Shown: positions 1 through 8,094, counted from the first letter of the stretch. The stretch is DNA of 64,000 nucleotides from Caulobacteraceae bacterium (GCA_947476325.1 CANJPZ010000002.1:62001-126000), one strand, 5' to 3'. Notes: generated by a model from the letters alone, not told the origin. Numbers and translations are program-made.

Positions 1-1361
1 GGAACGGTTCCGGTGATATTGGGCAGGGGGTAGTAGGTGTCGACGACTTCCAGTTCCGGATTGATCAGCCCAAGCGTGCTGTTCGAGCGAAAGTGAATGT
101 CGCTGGCGTCATAGGATGCGCCGAACGAGAGCGTGTTCTTGCGGCCGAAAAGGGGGTTATCGCTCGACACCTGAACCGAGGTGCCGGTGGTTTTGCTGTT
201 GGTCCAGGTGCGATCCAGGGTGCCGTAAGGGACGCGCGGACCGTCAAGGCTGTTTATCTGATTGCGGCAGCCATCGGTGTCGACCGTCGAGACAGGGCAG
301 GGGATCGGCGTCCCTGACGACGTCAGGACCTGAAACTCTGAGGCGGAAATCGACGATGGAAAGCCATCGCTCTGCAGGCAAAGCGTATTGGCCAGCGGTC
401 CGGTGGACGCACAGCGCTCGAAGTCCGAGTCGTTGCCGTCCAGGTGCGCCTGCGTGAACCGGCGGGTGTGCAGGCCGCCCTGCAACGACCAGCCGCCGCC
501 GATGTCGAAGCGGCCGTTCAGGGCCGCGAACTGGGCCTGGTTGTGGCTGGTCTGGGGGAAGGTGAATATGGCCCGAGGATCGGCGTCCAGCAGGTCGACC
601 GGGGTGGGGCCAATTACGCCGACGCGGCTGTCGCTGGATCCGGCGACGAGGTGGAACTCACCGCCCATGGCCTTCATGCCCAGGTCGCCAAAAGCCCGGG
701 ACGCCGACGAGCCTGAGTTCGGTCGCCAGCCGGCGACTTCGCCGCCATCGATCACGCCATAGGCGCTGAAGCTCCCGTTTTCCCAGCCGCCCTGCAGCGC
801 GCCAGTGCGTGTTCCAAAGGCGCCGCTTTCGGCGTTGGCTTCAACCCCTTGCCAGGTGAAGCCGTCGCGAGTGCGCAAGGCCAGGGCGCCGCCCAGGGCA
901 TTAAGGCCGAAAGCCGGATTGCTGGTGACCAGATCGATGCGCGTGATGGCGGCCTTGGGGATCAGGTCCCAGTTCATGGTGTCGCCGAACGCCTCGTTCA
1001 GCCTCTGGCCGTTGAGGTAGACTGCCAGGCCCTGGGGCAGGCCCTGCAGCGGCGAGGCGCTGAAGCCGCGGTAGTTGACGTCGCTGGTGAACGGGTTGCC
1101 TTGCGTGTCAGCGACGTTCACGCCGGCGACGCTCTGTTGCAGGGCCTCGGTGACCGACAGAGACCCGGTTTTGGCCAGGTCCTCGGCGCCGACGCTGCTG
1201 ATGGTCTGGCCCAGGCGGTTGAGCGAGACGCCGCCGCCCAGGGGGGCGGGCGCCACGACGATCAGTTCGTCCACCGTGGTTACGTCGCCGTCCGCCGCAT
1301 GGGCGGTGATGGGGGCTGCGAAGGCTGAAGCCAACAGGACAAGCACGAGAACGCGTTTCAT
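1..1361 (-). CDS. TonB-dependent outer-membrane receptor (5' part, runs off left edge)
   Basis: The reverse strand reads open from an ATG at 1361 to the window edge, giving about 453 residues without a stop. The N-terminus (MKRVLVLVLLASAFAAPITA) is a signal peptide ending near the Ala-rich AHA site. It is followed by a TonB-box-like stretch (VDELIVV) and a plug domain (around residues 45-160) with the usual run 'GVNVADTQGN...NYRGFSASPLQG...VYLNGQRLNEAFGD'. The aromatic-rich beta-strand pattern of the barrel begins after that. Receptors of this family import iron chelates, cobalamin or sugars across the outer membrane using TonB-ExbBD energy; the substrate cannot be read from this part. It is divergent from a histidine kinase gene, with a 17-bp palindrome between them, so the two-component system may control it. 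The C-terminal barrel is missing only because the window ends. Confidence 0.88.
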   Translation of the reverse strand, partial: MKRVLVLVLLASAFAAPITAHAADGDVTTVDELIVVAPAPLGGGVSLNRLGQTISSVGAEDLAKTGSLSVTEALQQSVAGVNVADTQGNPFTSDVNYRGFSASPLQGLPQGLAVYLNGQRLNEAFGDTMNWDLIPKAAITRIDLVTSNPAFGLNALGGALALRTRDGFTWQGVEANAESGAFGTRTGALQGGWENGSFSAYGVIDGGEVAGWRPNSGSSASRAFGDLGMKAMGGEFHLVAGSSDSRVGVIGPTPVDLLDADPRAIFTFPQTSHNQAQFAALNGRFDIGGGWSLQGGLHTRRFTQAHLDGNDSDFERCASTGPLANTLCLQSDGFPSSISASEFQVLTSSGTPIPCPVSTVDTDGCRNQINSLDGPRVPYGTLDRTWTNSKTTGTSVQVSSDNPLFGRKNTLSFGASYDASDIHFRSNSTLGLINPELEVVDTYYPLPNITGTV

Positions 1362-1440
1362 TGAAGAGAGCCTTTTCCCCACGGTCCGGTCGCAATGCCG
1401 GGCGCCATTTGACCGGGTGATTAGCCGAACGCCCTGGCCG

Positions 1441-1457
1441 GCGCTTTGCAAAAGCGC
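1441..1457. promoter_or_regulatory. 17-bp perfect inverted repeat between divergent receptor and kinase genes
   Basis: GCGCTTT-gca-AAAGCGC is a perfect 7-bp inverted repeat with a 3-nt centre. It lies 80 bp upstream of the TonB receptor start and about 50 bp upstream of the kinase start. Its position in the only intergenic space between two divergent genes makes it a candidate operator. No regulator can be assigned from sequence. Confidence 0.4.
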
Positions 1458-1505
1458 AAACCGGCAATCATTCACCCCGTTGCCGCACTTTTTGCAGAGG
1501 TAGAC

Positions 1506-2867
1506 TTGAACGCCGCGCGGCGTCATCTGTGCGGGGTGCTGATCCCGATCCGTCTTCGCCTGATCCTTGCCCCGGCCCTGGTGGTGCTGGCCAGTCTGGC
1601 TGCGCTTGCCGCCTCCGAGATCGGTGATGCACGCTCGCGGGTGAAGGCTGAAACCGAGTCCGGCCTGCAACTGGCCCGCCTGTTGATCGACAGCGCCCTG
1701 GCCCGCACGGCCGAGGGGGGCGATCCGGCCCTGGCCATGGCCCAGCTGGAGCGCGAATTACCGCCGGTCGTTCGCCACGTCACGATCCGGGTTGAGGGGC
1801 CCCAGGGACGCACTCTGGCGGAGCCAAGCGTACAAACACCGACAGCGCCCGACTGGTTCACGCGAATGATCACCGTGCCGCCGGTGATCACACGCTTTCC
1901 AATCCGCATCGCCGATATGCCCTATGGCCAGGTCGTGCTGTCCGCCGCGCCGCGCGACGAGATCGAGGAGGCCTGGGTCAACTGGCGCGACGAGATGATC
2001 GTGCTGACCCTGGTTTCGGCCGCCGTCATCGCCGTGATCCTGATCGCCCTGAGCCTGGCCCTGCGGCCCCTGGCCAAACTTTCCGAGGCGCTGGGGCGGC
2101 TGGAAGAGGGTGATTTCACCGCCCGGGTTTCAAGTTCGACCGACCCTCAGCTTCGGCACCTGGCCGGCCGGTTCAACCAGCTGGCCGGGTCACTGGAGCA
2201 GGTTGGGGCCGACAACCGGCTGCTGATCGACCGGTTGATGTCGGTGCAGGAAGGTGAGCGGCGGCAGATCGCCTCGGAACTGCACGATGAAATCGGCCCG
2301 TCGCTGTTTTCAATCCGCGCCGACCTGGGCGCCATTTCCCGCCTGACCCGCAAGCTGAGCGATGATCCGGCCGAAATCCGCGACCGTCTGACCTCGATCT
2401 CGGAGATGATCACCCAGATCCAGCGGATCAATGCGCGGTTGCTGGAGCAGTTGCGGCCGGTGATCCTGGACCAGCTGCCGCTCGCCCAGGCATTGCAGAA
2501 GCTGATCGAGGGCTGGCGCGGGCGCTATGGCGAGATGACCTGGGCCGCTGAGGTTGGGCAAGGTCCCGAGCTGTCGGACATTCGCAATCAGGCCCTCTAT
2601 CGCAGCGCCCAGGAAGCCTTGACCAACATCGTGCGGCACGCCGGCGCCAAGCGCGTCAAGCTGGCCCTCAGGCGCGGCGGCGGCCTGGTCACCCTGGCCG
2701 TTGAAGACGACGGCGCAGGCTTCCCCGAAGGCTATCGGCTCGGCATCGGCCTCCTGGGGATGCAGGAGCGGGCGCGGGCGCTGGGCGGTCGGCTGGAGCT
2801 GGGCAAGAGCCTGTCCGGCGGCGCACTGGTCACCATCGGGATTCCCGAAGCGGAGGCGGGCGAATGA
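1506..2867 (+). CDS. Membrane sensor histidine kinase (NarX/UhpB type, HisKA_3)
   Basis: Autophosphorylating sensor kinase of about 453 aa. It has one membrane segment near residues 16-36, a periplasmic sensor of about 125 aa, a second membrane segment near 165-187, a HAMP linker (RPLAKLSEALGRLEEGDF), a HisKA_3 dimerisation/phospho-acceptor box (ERRQIASELHDEIG, His about 260) and an HATPase domain with the N box 'QEALTNIVRHA' and G boxes 'EDDGAGF' and 'GIGLLGM'. The H box with HDE is typical of kinases that pair with NarL-type regulators, and one follows directly, overlapping by 4 bp (ATGA). The start is uncertain. TTG 1506 has AGAGGT about 5 nt upstream and is preferred; TTG 1446 lies inside the upstream palindrome, and GTG 1536 is also possible. 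The ligand is unknown; the nearby TonB receptor suggests an envelope or nutrient signal. Confidence 0.85.
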   Translation: MNAARRHLCGVLIPIRLRLILAPALVVLASLAALAASEIGDARSRVKAETESGLQLARLLIDSALARTAEGGDPALAMAQLERELPPVVRHVTIRVEGPQGRTLAEPSVQTPTAPDWFTRMITVPPVITRFPIRIADMPYGQVVLSAAPRDEIEEAWVNWRDEMIVLTLVSAAVIAVILIALSLALRPLAKLSEALGRLEEGDFTARVSSSTDPQLRHLAGRFNQLAGSLEQVGADNRLLIDRLMSVQEGERRQIASELHDEIGPSLFSIRADLGAISRLTRKLSDDPAEIRDRLTSISEMITQIQRINARLLEQLRPVILDQLPLAQALQKLIEGWRGRYGEMTWAAEVGQGPELSDIRNQALYRSAQEALTNIVRHAGAKRVKLALRRGGGLVTLAVEDDGAGFPEGYRLGIGLLGMQERARALGGRLELGKSLSGGALVTIGIPEAEAGE

Positions 2868-3484
2868 AGCTGCTGCTGATCGACGACCATCCGATCGTTC
2901 GTGCGGGCTGCCTGAGGGTGCTGCAGCAGCGCGAGGGCTTGGAGGTGCGAGAGGCGGACACCGCTGCAAAGGGGCTGGCCCTGGCCGACGAATTCCGCCC
3001 TGACATTGTCATTCTTGACCTCAACCTGCCTGATCGGCGGGGACTTGATGTTCTGGCCGATCTGCGGGCCCGCCATCCGGCCAGCGCCGTGATTGTGCTG
3101 TCAATGTATGAGGAGATCGCCTTTGTAACCTCGGCCATGGAGGCGGGCGCGCGAGGCTATGTGACCAAGAACGATGATCCTGAATGTCTGTTCGAGGCCA
3201 TCGATACGGTGATGGCGGGCAGGATCTATCTGTCGCGGATCGTCGAACAGCGTCTGGCCCGGGCCCGTATCGCCGAAGAGACGGACCCCATGGCCGGGAT
3301 GACAGTGCGCGAACGGCGTCTGCTGGGCCTGCTGGCCCAGGGCAAGGCCCTGGCCGAGGCCGCCGCCGAACTGGATGTCAGCTATCGCACTACGGCCGAG
3401 GAGGCCGCCCGTCTGCGCGTGCGCCTGCGGCTGCGCACCAACGCGGCGCTGATCAAGTTCGCGGTCGAGCACACGGTCAGTTAG
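2864..3484 (+). CDS. NarL/LuxR-family response regulator with divergent HTH
   Basis: 206-aa response regulator, partner of the kinase it overlaps. The receiver domain (residues 1-120) has the acidic pair in 'LLLIDDHP', the phospho-acceptor Asp52 in 'VILDLNLPD', the conserved Ser in 'VIVLSMYEE' and the Lys in 'GYVTKNDD'. The C-terminal part (about 145-206) begins like a LuxR HTH ('MTVRERRLLGLLAQGKA'). The usual recognition-helix signature (T-V-K-x-H) is replaced by 'SYRTTAEEAARLRVRL', so DNA contacts may be altered. The downstream lipoprotein starts 7 bp after the stop, making a three-gene operon. The receiver assignment is firm; the DNA-binding role is inferred from family and context. Confidence 0.85.
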   Translation: MKLLLIDDHPIVRAGCLRVLQQREGLEVREADTAAKGLALADEFRPDIVILDLNLPDRRGLDVLADLRARHPASAVIVLSMYEEIAFVTSAMEAGARGYVTKNDDPECLFEAIDTVMAGRIYLSRIVEQRLARARIAEETDPMAGMTVRERRLLGLLAQGKALAEAAAELDVSYRTTAEEAARLRVRLRLRTNAALIKFAVEHTVS

Positions 3485-3491
3485 CGGTCAG

Positions 3492-4520
3492 ATGGCGCAC
3501 GGGACTCAAAGGATTGGTCTGGTTCTGGCGCTTCTGCTGACCGCGTGCCGGCAGGAGCCCATCACCTTTGACGGCAAGGATTTTGAGGCTCACGGGCTCA
3601 AGGGCGCCAGGCCGGCGGCGGGCTGGGAAAAGGTCTTCGCCGTCTATGCCAGCGCCGAGCCGGGCGCGCCGCCTCTGACCGGGACCTATGTCCGCCACGG
3701 CGGCACGCTGGTGTTCAAGCCGGCCCTCGTTCCGGCCTCGGGCGCCCCGGTGCGCGCTGTATTGCATCAGGCCGACGGGTCGATCACCAGCGCGGTTTTC
3801 ACGACTCCGGCTTCGGCCGCGGCCCGCTCTGCAGCCACGGTCAGCGCAATCTTTCCGACCGCCACGGAATGGCCGGCCAACGCGCACAAATTTGACATCG
3901 AGTTCTCGGCCCCCATGACGCGCGGGGTGGCGCTGGCCCACATCCGCCTGCTCGACGACACAGGCGAGCCGGTGAATGGGCCATTTGTCGAAACCGGACC
4001 GGAGGGTTGGAGCCCGGACATGAGGCGGCTCACAGTTTTGTTCAATCCGGCCCGGGAAGGTCCGGCGCTGGTCTCGGGCAAGCGCTACACCTTGTTGATC
4101 GACCAAAGCTGGCCCGCCGCCAATGGTCAGCCGCTGGCGAGTGAATTTCGTAAGGACATCACCGCGGTAGCCGCAGTGCGCCTGCCCGCCGATCCGGCCG
4201 CCTGGAAGATCGGACCGCCGGCAGGGCGCCGTTCTGACCTGGTTGTGGAGTTTCCCCGGCCCATGAACCAGGCCCTGGCGCTGCGGGCGATCACCGTCGA
4301 AGGCGTGGCAGGCAAGGCGCGGCTCGAAAATCACGAGACCCGTTGGATATTCACGCCGGACAAGTCGTGGACCCGGGGCAAGCATGTGCTGCGCATCGAC
4401 CATGCGCTGGAAGATCTGGCCGGAAATCGTCTGCACCAGCTGTTCGATGCGGACGGATCCGGCGGCGTCCAGCCACAGCCGCCAGCGACCTTTGACCGGA
4501 TCAGTTTTACGGTCGACTGA
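3492..4520 (+). CDS. Lipoprotein with two Ig-like (Big_5/SbsA type) repeats
   Basis: 342-aa protein with a lipoprotein signal (hydrophobic run ending LLLTAC, lipidated Cys19). Two related segments of about 100 aa (around 112-225 and 240-340) each carry the pattern 'hydrophobic-F-x-x-PM': 'DIEFSAPMTRG' and 'VVEFPRPMNQA'. This pattern is typical of bacterial Ig-like domains of the SbsA/Big_5 type, where a beta sandwich mediates surface or protein-protein contacts. It follows the response regulator by 7 bp and is probably co-transcribed with the two-component system. Its 3' end overlaps the convergent downstream gene by 14 bp. It could be an envelope accessory factor for the sensor or receptor; the function is not known. 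Confidence 0.6.
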   Translation: MAHGTQRIGLVLALLLTACRQEPITFDGKDFEAHGLKGARPAAGWEKVFAVYASAEPGAPPLTGTYVRHGGTLVFKPALVPASGAPVRAVLHQADGSITSAVFTTPASAAARSAATVSAIFPTATEWPANAHKFDIEFSAPMTRGVALAHIRLLDDTGEPVNGPFVETGPEGWSPDMRRLTVLFNPAREGPALVSGKRYTLLIDQSWPAANGQPLASEFRKDITAVAAVRLPADPAAWKIGPPAGRRSDLVVEFPRPMNQALALRAITVEGVAGKARLENHETRWIFTPDKSWTRGKHVLRIDHALEDLAGNRLHQLFDADGSGGVQPQPPATFDRISFTVD

Positions 4521-4917
4521 GCAGCTTGATCTGTTTGCGCGGGAAGCGGGCGGAAACCTCGGCCGCGGACAGCGTGAGCACGATCTCACCGGCCTGGGGG
4601 GTCACGTCGGCCGGATCGAGCAGGGCCAGGTCATCGCCAAAGTCCCCGTCCAGCCGCACATGCAGCTTGCCGTCGGACAGGCCGCCGGAACATTGGCCGA
4701 TGGAAATCCAGCCGACGGTCGCGCCGTCGCGGGTGAGAACCTGTTCACCGAGCCTATGGGCGTTGCCGCCCAGGTCGCGGAAACAGACCATTTCGGTGAC
4801 GCGGCCGGCGGCTGACAGGGGTGGGGTCTGGGCCTGAGCCGTTGCTGCGACGAGCGCGGCCAGCAAGGGCAGGGCGCCTGGGAGGCGGCGGCGGAATCCG
4901 TGGATCTGTGATTTCAT
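4507..4917 (-). CDS. Small exported hypothetical protein
   Basis: About 136 aa from ATG 4917 (a GTG 12 bp upstream is the alternative). A basic N-terminus (MKSQIHGFRRR) is followed by a hydrophobic stretch and a signal-peptidase site near AQAQ, so the product is probably periplasmic. The mature part has two cysteines ('EMVCFRD' and 'GQCSGG') that could form a disulfide. A segment 'HRLGEQVLTRDGATVGWI' is vaguely like a PRC-barrel strand pattern, which is not enough to assign the fold. It is convergent with the Ig-like lipoprotein, overlapping by 14 bp, and lies upstream of nothing on its own strand, so it is probably monocistronic. Confidence 0.55.
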   Translation of the reverse strand: MKSQIHGFRRRLPGALPLLAALVAATAQAQTPPLSAAGRVTEMVCFRDLGGNAHRLGEQVLTRDGATVGWISIGQCSGGLSDGKLHVRLDGDFGDDLALLDPADVTPQAGEIVLTLSAAEVSARFPRKQIKLLSRP

Positions 4918-5031
4918 GGCTACGCTCACAACGGGTCAGGCAGACGCCTGTTCCCGTTAGGGCTCAGATAGCGTGGCCATAAGGCCAATCAAGGGCAGGA
5001 ATGTTTCGAAAACCTCGCCAGGCCCGAAGGC

Positions 5032-5107
<76 letters not shown>

Positions 5108-5148
5108 TTGAACACCGGGGCCGAATGGCCCCTGCGGCAAGGCGGCGG

Positions 5149-5176
5149 AACATAGTCTATTCTTTCCGCATGGCAA
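5149..5176 (-). promoter_or_regulatory. Candidate promoter of tRNA-Lys
   Basis: Read on the reverse strand, TTGCCAT, 13 nt, then ACTATGTT resembles the Caulobacter housekeeping consensus (TTGACGS, 10-14 nt, GCTANAWC). It ends about 40 nt before the tRNA. A small GGGGCC-gaat-GGCCCC hairpin (5117-5132) lies in the leader that would be removed on maturation. The -10 match is partial. Confidence 0.4.
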
Positions 5177-5197
5177 GCGAGTCGGGAGCCCTTTTGC

Positions 5198-5539
5198 ATG
5201 GCAATGCGTAGCCTTACCGGCGCGGTCGATTTTGGCTATCTGGAAACCTACGCCGGGGGCGACCTTTCCCTTGTGGAAGAAGTGCTTGGGCTGTTCCGGC
5301 AGCAGACGGAAATCTGGGGCCCGATGCTGGATCCCGGATCGGAAGCCTGGCGCGACGCCGTCCACACGGTGAAGGGTGCGGCGCGGGGGATCGGGGCCAA
5401 TGCCCTGGCGGCGGCTTGCGAACATGTTGAAGATGCCGGCTCGGGCGCCCTGCCGACCGTGCATGCCGAGATCAACGCCGCCCTGGCCGATGTGGCGGCC
5501 TATCTGCACGAACTGGCGCTACGGTCCTTGCGTTCCTGA
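5198..5539 (+). CDS. Orphan histidine phosphotransfer (HPt) domain protein
   Basis: A 113-aa single-domain protein. Residues about 8-105 form the four-helix HPt fold with the phosphorylatable His56 in 'AVHTVKGAARGIGA', which matches the family pattern (H-x-h-K-G-x-A-x-x-h-G). HPt proteins relay phosphate between hybrid kinases and response regulators in the cytoplasm. No kinase or regulator gene is adjacent, so partners are unlinked. The start is ATG 5198, preceded by GGGAG. The 3' end overlaps the convergent chorismate mutase gene by 21 bp. Confidence 0.82.
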   Translation: MAMRSLTGAVDFGYLETYAGGDLSLVEEVLGLFRQQTEIWGPMLDPGSEAWRDAVHTVKGAARGIGANALAAACEHVEDAGSGALPTVHAEINAALADVAAYLHELALRSLRS

Positions 5540-5845
5540 CCGCAGCTGGTCCCAGCGTTCGAACTCATAGGCGATGCTGCGGTCGATCAGGGTGCGCCAG
5601 ACGGGCTCGGCGATGGATTCGGCAAGGCCTGCCGCGCGCGCCGAGACCTTCACCCGGGTGATGACCTCTTCGACGCGCACGTCGTCGCGCACATGGGCGC
5701 GATCGGACTTGATGCGGGCGGCGGCGTCCATATAGCCCTGCCGGCGGGCCAGAAGGGCCACAAGCTCGCGGTCCAGGGCGTCGACGCCGGCCCGGACCTG
5801 GGCCATGGATTCACAGGCCTGAGGGGCCGGAACAGCGTCAGTCAA
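5519..5845 (-). CDS. Chorismate mutase, AroQ class (type II)
   Basis: All-helical chorismate mutase of about 108 aa that converts chorismate to prephenate for Phe/Tyr synthesis. Family features are the Arg-rich helix 'VRAGVDALDRELVALLARRQ' (with the usual 'R..ID.LD..L..LL..R' pattern), 'AARIKSDR' with the substrate-binding Lys, 'RVEEVITRV', and the C-terminal 'IDRSIAYEFERWDQL'. The same layout is found in isochorismate-pyruvate lyases, but the general AroQ label is safer. The start is a TTG: 5845 is preferred because it has AGGA about 10 nt upstream and lies 4 bp after the stop of the LysR gene. TTG 5866 and ATG 5806 are alternatives. It is probably co-transcribed with the LysR gene. Confidence 0.8.
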   Translation of the reverse strand: MTDAVPAPQACESMAQVRAGVDALDRELVALLARRQGYMDAAARIKSDRAHVRDDVRVEEVITRVKVSARAAGLAESIAEPVWRTLIDRSIAYEFERWDQLRSGTQGP

Positions 5846-5849
5846 TATT

Positions 5850-6794
5850 CTAGATTCCTGCGCCAATATCGAGTCTTGAAAGAAAATCCTCGTGCATTTT
5901 TACTTCATCGGTTAGCCAGGTCACGAAGGCCTTTACCTGGGGCAGGCGGCCCTTGGCCTTGGGATAGACCAGGTGATAGGCGAAATCGACGTCGGTCGAA
6001 ATCTCGAACGGCGTCACCAACCGTTCGGCGTCAAGGTCGGCCTGGGCCAGGGTGCGTTTGGCCAGAGCTATACCACGACCCTGGACGGCGGCCTCGATAA
6101 CCAGGCTGGACTGGTTGAAGCGCGGACCGCGCTGTCCGTCGATGTCCTTGACCCCGCGCGCGGCCAGCCACATCGACCAGTCCGGGCAGCTTTCGTCAGC
6201 GTCGGGCGAGCCGTCATGCAGGAGCACGTGGTGTTTCAGATCTTCGAGGGTGTTCAAGGCGTTAGATGCCATCATCTCCGGACTTGCGACGGCGATCACG
6301 GATTCCCGCATCAGCCGGTGAACCTCCAGTCCCGGATAGCGGCCGCCGCCGTAGCGGATGGCCACATCCACCTCACCATTGGCGAAATCGACCAGTTCCA
6401 TGCCGGCTGACACCCAGACGTCGACCTGGGGGTGTGCGGTTTCGAATCGCCCAAGGCGCGGAACCAGCCACTTGGCGGCGAAGGAGGGGGCCACCGAGAC
6501 CGTCAGACGCCGGCCATCGACGGCGGCGGTCAGCATGGAAGCGGCTTCCCCAAGCCGGTCAAAGGCCTCACGCAGGGCGGGCAGGGCGATCTGGGCGGCG
6601 TCGGTTAACAAAAGGCCCTTGGGGGTGCGCTTGAACAGGGCCGCGCCGATGTAGTCTTCCAGATTCTGGATCTGCTGGCTGACGGCGCCGGGGGTAACCG
6701 ACAGCTCGTCGGCGGCGCGGGAGAAATTCAGGTGGCGCGCGGCCGCCTCGAAGGCCCGCAGGGCGTTCAGGGGCGGCAGGCGGCGGCGGTCCAT
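5850..6794 (-). CDS. LysR-family transcriptional regulator (GcvA-like)
   Basis: 314 aa from ATG 6794. An N-terminal winged HTH (residues 4-62) has 'LNALRAFEAAARHLNFSRAA' and 'VTPGAVSQQIQNLE', diagnostic of the GcvA-like branch. A periplasmic-binding-protein-like effector domain follows (about 90-300), with 'LTVSVAPSFAAKWLVPRL' and 'VDVAIRYGGG'. An open frame extends 63 bp further upstream, but that extension lacks family similarity. The gene is divergent from the sirohaem/sulfite reduction operon, with 110 bp between starts, so by the usual LysR arrangement it may control that operon; this is inference. It is followed by chorismate mutase after 4 bp. Confidence 0.85.
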   Translation of the reverse strand: MDRRRLPPLNALRAFEAAARHLNFSRAADELSVTPGAVSQQIQNLEDYIGAALFKRTPKGLLLTDAAQIALPALREAFDRLGEAASMLTAAVDGRRLTVSVAPSFAAKWLVPRLGRFETAHPQVDVWVSAGMELVDFANGEVDVAIRYGGGRYPGLEVHRLMRESVIAVASPEMMASNALNTLEDLKHHVLLHDGSPDADESCPDWSMWLAARGVKDIDGQRGPRFNQSSLVIEAAVQGRGIALAKRTLAQADLDAERLVTPFEISTDVDFAYHLVYPKAKGRLPQVKAFVTWLTDEVKMHEDFLSRLDIGAGI

Positions 6795-6904
6795 GACAAG
6801 TTTTCCTAAACGGTCCGGCAGGAGTTCTTGTTTGCGAATTGGAGCCCCAGCGCCCATTTTGCAAGCGTCCCGGTATATAGACTGTCTTTAGAGGACCTGA
6901 AAGC

Positions 6905-7735
6905 GTGAGTTCGGCCACTGGCCACCCAAAACCTCGTTTGACCGCCCTTTCCGGGGTGCGCAAAGGGCGCGTGGGTGAAGTGTGGCTGGTGGGCGCCGGT
7001 CCCGGCGACCCAGAACTTCTAACAGTCAAGGCGCTTCGCCTGCTTCAGGCCGCCGACGTCGTGGTCCATGACCGCCTGACGCCGCAGGCCATTCTGGATC
7101 TGGCCGGCCCGTCGGCGACCCTGATCGATGTGGGCAAGCGCAAGTCACGCCACACCCTGCCGCAGGACGACATCAACGCCCTGCTGGTGGCCCTGGGACT
7201 GGACGGCAAGCGGGTGGTCCGTTTGAAAGGCGGCGATCCCTTCGTGTTCGGCCGTGGCGGCGAGGAGCTTGCCGCCCTGCGCGCCGCCGGCGTTCCAGCC
7301 ACCGTGGTCCCCGGAGTCACCGCAGCTTTCGCGGCAGCCGCCTCCGCCGGCGCGCCCCTGACTCATCGGGGTCTGGCCCAGGCCGTCACCTTCGTCACCG
7401 GCCATGCCGCGAAGGGCGAGACGCCTGATCTGGACTGGGCGGCGCTGGGCCGCGGCAACGAGACCGTCGTTGTCTACATGGGCCTGTCCACTGCCGCGGT
7501 GATCGCCGCGCGGCTGATCGAGGCCGGCCGGGCGGCGTCAACGCCGGTGCTGGTCGTCGAGAGCGCCAGCCTGGCGGGCGAGCGCCGGATTCTCAGCACC
7601 CTGGCCGGTCTGGACGCGGCGCTCGCCGGTCTGGACGGGCCCGCCATCCTGATCATCGGCGAGGTCGCGGCCATGGCCGATACGTCCAGCCCGGCCGATC
7701 TTGTCGCCCCAATGGAATCGAGACTCGCCCGATGA
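6905..7735 (+). CDS. cobA: Uroporphyrinogen-III C-methyltransferase (SUMT)
   Basis: 276-aa single-domain SAM-dependent methylase making precorrin-2 from uroporphyrinogen III, the first step towards sirohaem and cobalamin. The family signatures are clear: 'VWLVGAGPGDPELLTVKA', 'DVVVHDRL', 'RLKGGDPFVFGRGGEE', 'VVPGVTAAFAAAASAGAPLTHR', 'VTGHA' and 'VVYMG'. It lacks the N-terminal dehydrogenase/ferrochelatase half of CysG, so those steps must be encoded elsewhere. The GTG start at 6905 follows AGAGGA. It opens the sulfur operon and shares an ATGA overlap with the next gene, which fits supply of sirohaem for the sulfite reductase encoded 360 bp on. Confidence 0.92.
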   Translation: MSSATGHPKPRLTALSGVRKGRVGEVWLVGAGPGDPELLTVKALRLLQAADVVVHDRLTPQAILDLAGPSATLIDVGKRKSRHTLPQDDINALLVALGLDGKRVVRLKGGDPFVFGRGGEELAALRAAGVPATVVPGVTAAFAAAASAGAPLTHRGLAQAVTFVTGHAAKGETPDLDWAALGRGNETVVVYMGLSTAAVIAARLIEAGRAASTPVLVVESASLAGERRILSTLAGLDAALAGLDGPAILIIGEVAAMADTSSPADLVAPMESRLAR

Positions 7736-8091
7736 AAGCCATCGTCGCCAATACGCTGATCGACGGCGAGGTCGTCTACTGGAACGCCGGCGTCTGGGTA
7801 ACCCGGTTCGGTCAGGCCCAGTTGTTCGCCGAGGACGAGGTCGCCGAGTCAGCCCTGGCCAAGGCCAACCAGCCCACGAGCGTCGTCGACTGCTATGTAA
7901 TCGACGTGGCCGAGGAAGAAGACGGCTATGCGCCCACCGCCTATCGCGAGCGCATCAAGGCCCTGGGCCCGCAGAACCACCCGCAGCACGGCAAGCAGGC
8001 CGACGGCGGCCACGACATCGATCTCATCAAACAGGCCCATGGCATCGCCCGCTCGGCGGGACGTCATGCGCTGATCAAGCTGAAGAAGTAG
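7732..8091 (+). CDS. DUF2849 family protein
   Basis: 119-aa protein with 'VVYWNAGVWVTRFGQAQLF' near the N-terminus and 'YRERIKAL' followed by a His-rich linker in the middle. This is the DUF2849 pattern, a small domain known almost only from alphaproteobacterial sulfite/nitrite reductase operons. It overlaps the sirohaem methylase by 4 bp and precedes the reductase by 3 bp, so it is tightly coupled to both. No catalytic residues are evident. A role in assembling or stabilising the haem-protein reductase is possible but unproven. Confidence 0.75.
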   Translation: MKAIVANTLIDGEVVYWNAGVWVTRFGQAQLFAEDEVAESALAKANQPTSVVDCYVIDVAEEEDGYAPTAYRERIKALGPQNHPQHGKQADGGHDIDLIKQAHGIARSAGRHALIKLKK

Positions 8092-8094
8092 GCC

